Of a stretch of 30,066 bases of DNA, positions 28,087 through 30,066 are shown piece after piece. The position numbers were made by a program, and so were the translations under genes. The DNA is taken from contig CAJUSG010000028.1 of the NCBI GenBank assembly GCA_910589085.1, forward strand, positions 1 through 30,066, read 5' to 3'. Origin of the DNA: an uncultured Oscillospiraceae bacterium. Lineage in GTDB: Bacteria > Bacillota > Clostridia > Oscillospirales > Oscillospiraceae. The notes below the pieces were generated by a model. The model worked only from the letters and a program-made list of their open reading frames with translations, did no database searches and was not told where the DNA came from. How positions within the stretch are numbered: the stretch's first letter is position 1; each line of letters begins with the position of its first letter.

Positions 28087-30066
28087 TTACTGATTCTGCC
28101 GCAGCAGCTGCTCCAGGTCATTCTCCAGGTAGACGGAGGCGGACAGGTTGGGGTCATAGTGCAGGCAGGTGCCCTTGTCGGGGCACAGGGGGAGAATAAC
28201 CGCCTCAGGCAGGCGGGACAGGGTGAGGTTCCGCCCATAGAGGATGCGGTACTCCTGTTCCAGGGTACGGATAATATCCAGCGCCCCCTCCAGACAGGTG
28301 CGGGACAGGTAGAACACCGCCTCTCTGGCGCAGGGCTCCTGATAGACGGGGCTGGCGTAGGGCAGGATGTGGTTGATGCCGGGCAGCAGGCCGGGCACCG
28401 GCGAGCTGGGCCGCCGGACGGTGTTTCCCCCGATAAAGGGGTAGAGGGTGGCCTCGATAAACCACTGGCGCAGGGTGGGCACGAAGTAGACCGAATCCAC
28501 CGGCCGCTCCCAGGCGTTCATCAGGTCCTTGCCGTAGCCGGACAGCACCCCCACCAGCACCATCCGGATGGGCACCCCCTCCTGGCGCAGGATGGGGTCC
28601 AGCGTTTTAAAGCGGAAGCCGGGGTGCATCAGGTCGTCCACCAGGATCACCGGCCGGTCAAAGGATTTGATGGTCCTGATCTGACTGGGGATGGGGGCGT
28701 AGTAGGGGAAGGCCTCCATCACGCTCTCGGACAGGTCGGGGGAGAACACCTTGTCGGTATGGATGGTCTTGGTCACCGTATTGGGCACCATCTTGCCCCG
28801 GAGCAGCTTCCCGTAGGGGACGCACATATTCTCCCCCAGCACCCTGGGGACAGTGGGCACAGCGGGCACGTTGTTATAGGCGGTAATTTTCTCCAGCAGC
28901 CGCTGGTGGATGATATCGGCGGACAGGGTGAGCAGCAGGGAGCCCGGGTAGAGCCGGGCCAGGGCCCGCTGGAGGCTCTGGTGGCTGCGGCGGATGGCGG
29001 CCAGCACCCTGGGGTTGCGGGACAGGGGCTCCTGAATGGTGGTCTCCAGGTTCTGGATGAGGGTGGCGGGGGCGTGCATATCCGTCTCCCACAGGGGCCG
29101 TCCCTCCTCCCGGGCCAGGAAGCCGGTGCGGGTAAGCACATCCTCCAGCCGGCTGTCAATTCTCCGGTCGTGGGGGCAGAACACCGCGTAGACGCAGGCC
29201 TCCTCCAGGGCCCGGGCCAGCAGCTCGCACAGCAGCAGCTGGCGGCAGTCCTTAAACCGCTGGTCGCCGTCGGCGGCCAGGGCGGTAATCAGCAGGGTGT
29301 TTCCCGAGGCGCGCAGGCGGATGCGGTTGGCCAGCTCGGTGTCCCCCAGGGCCCCGAAGAGCTGCGAGGTGGTGAGGGACCGGTAGGCGATGTAGCCCAG
29401 GATATCCCCGCCGCCGGTGCGGCGGAGGAGGAGCACCCGGTCCCCCTGGTCGGAGATGGCGGAGCGCACCGCCTCCCGGTCTGCCTGGCCGGCGGTGAGG
29501 CCGTCCAGCAGGACGGGGTCGGGCTCCCCCGCCCACTGAAATTCCAGGTCGCCGGCCCCCAGCATGGGCTTCTCCTGGCTGTCCCGGAGATAGAGCCCAT
29601 TCTGGTAGATAAAGTCCTGAATCACCGGGTCGATAAAGTTAGAGATATCCCGGTTCAGGTCCACATTCTCCCGGATGCGGGTGGAGCTGATGTCCTCCAG
29701 GTGAGGGGGGAGCTGAAGCTGGATGACCTCCCCGGAGATGGGCAGGGGGGCGGGCAGCTCGGCCTCCCCCGCCCGGCGGAAGATGACGTGGTTCATCTGA
29801 TGGATGGAGAAGGGCCTGGGCTCCGCCTTGTAGGAGGAGGCGTTGGCCACCACGTCGCTGCCCGCCACGATATACACCTTCTGTCCGGGGAACAGCTCGG
29901 TCAGCCGCCGCAGGTCGGCGGGGTTGGCGATGTTCACCGGGATATCGTCGGGGAAGAGGTGGACGTGGAAGTCCCCGGCGACGGACAGGTTGACGATCTG
30001 CCGGCGGATCAGGTGGGGCTGGGCCTTTTTGGACCAGGAGAACTCGTCCACCGCCAGATAGACCTC
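28087..30066 (-). CDS. Multidomain nucleotidyltransferase (NadD-like) fused to GNAT-like and PRTase-like regions, 5' end cut
   Basis: The reading frame stays open to the window edge, so the N-terminus, including the expected HxGH nucleotide-binding motif, is missing. The visible 659 residues begin EVYLAVDEFSWSKK. The NadD/cytidylyltransferase fold then shows KVYIVAGSDVVAN and, at about 120-155, ISSTRIRENVDLNRDISNFI, the signature near the C-terminus of NadD-type enzymes. Residues of about 165-330 resemble an acetyltransferase (GNAT) fold (ILGYIAYR, then LLCELLARALEEA and TRTGFL). The C-terminal part has RPVILVDDLMHPGFR (near 470), like a phosphoribosyltransferase PRPP loop but with H-P in place of the usual T/S. 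This combination is unusual; a role in nucleotide-cofactor or nucleotide-sugar metabolism is only inference. The terminal segment has cysteines in LPLCPDKGTCLHYD. Confidence 0.65.
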   Translation of the reverse strand, partial: EVYLAVDEFSWSKKAQPHLIRRQIVNLSVAGDFHVHLFPDDIPVNIANPADLRRLTELFPGQKVYIVAGSDVVANASSYKAEPRPFSIHQMNHVIFRRAGEAELPAPLPISGEVIQLQLPPHLEDISSTRIRENVDLNRDISNFIDPVIQDFIYQNGLYLRDSQEKPMLGAGDLEFQWAGEPDPVLLDGLTAGQADREAVRSAISDQGDRVLLLRRTGGGDILGYIAYRSLTTSQLFGALGDTELANRIRLRASGNTLLITALAADGDQRFKDCRQLLLCELLARALEEACVYAVFCPHDRRIDSRLEDVLTRTGFLAREEGRPLWETDMHAPATLIQNLETTIQEPLSRNPRVLAAIRRSHQSLQRALARLYPGSLLLTLSADIIHQRLLEKITAYNNVPAVPTVPRVLGENMCVPYGKLLRGKMVPNTVTKTIHTDKVFSPDLSESVMEAFPYYAPIPSQIRTIKSFDRPVILVDDLMHPGFRFKTLDPILRQEGVPIRMVLVGVLSGYGKDLMNAWERPVDSVYFVPTLRQWFIEATLYPFIGGNTVRRPSSPVPGLLPGINHILPYASPVYQEPCAREAVFYLSRTCLEGALDIIRTLEQEYRILYGRNLTLSRLPEAVILPLCPDKGTCLHYDPNLSASVYLENDLEQLLRQNQ

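Overview
The window is a GC-rich chromosomal segment of a low-GC-phylum-type bacterium (Firmicutes/Bacillota, Clostridia). Evidence: strong AGGAGG ribosome binding sites before almost every gene, TTGnnn-N17-TATAAT promoters, a CIRCE operator, a spoIID sporulation gene with a SigE-like promoter, GdpP, RNase Y, and Bacillus-like gene orders (tilS-hpt-ftsH; gdpP-rplI-dnaB; rpsF-ssb-rpsR). High GC with an anaerobe-like gene set suggests Oscillospiraceae (Flavonifractor/Intestinimonas/Pseudoflavonifractor-like); the genus is inference only.

Layout. 1-4.0 kb (minus): the 5' part of a tRNA-Arg(CCG), then ftsH, hpt and tilS. 4.1-8.9 kb (minus): a membrane protein of unknown function, dnaB, rplI and gdpP, with a multi-hairpin element between rplI and dnaB. 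9.0-12.4 kb (plus): ilvE and a CIRCE-controlled htpG. 12.6-16.0 kb: a membrane protein (plus), then lepA and an XRE regulator (minus). 16.2-18.4 kb (plus): pta and spoIID. 18.4-20.8 kb: rny flanked on both sides by small, previously unannotated loci that look like a type I toxin-antitoxin system. One is intact: a 31-residue hydrophobic peptide plus a convergent antisense RNA. The other keeps the antisense RNA but only the last codons of the toxin. 20.8-21.5 kb: two 114-bp tandem repeats and an AT-rich XRE regulator. 21.6-25.3 kb: gapdh (minus), a cytosolic histidine-kinase-like protein, and rpsF-ssb-rpsR (plus). 25.3-30.07 kb (minus): a flavodoxin-fold oxidoreductase, a divergent lactate/malate dehydrogenase-like protein, and the 3' two thirds or so of a multidomain protein (NadD-like nucleotidyltransferase, GNAT-like and PRTase-like regions) that runs off the window.

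Several gene-free gaps (4.04, 6.87, 20.85-21.05, 26.4-26.56, 27.9-28.0 kb) hold members of a short palindrome family. They share a GTAGGGGCGG-type frame and 3-nt loops, and the inner stem bases change on both sides together, which argues for selection on hairpin structure.

Most of the window is housekeeping: proteolysis, purine salvage, tRNA modification, replication, translation, c-di-AMP turnover, chaperone, RNA decay and glycolysis. The most novel material is the paired TA-like loci around rny, the covarying palindromes and the fused nucleotidyltransferase.
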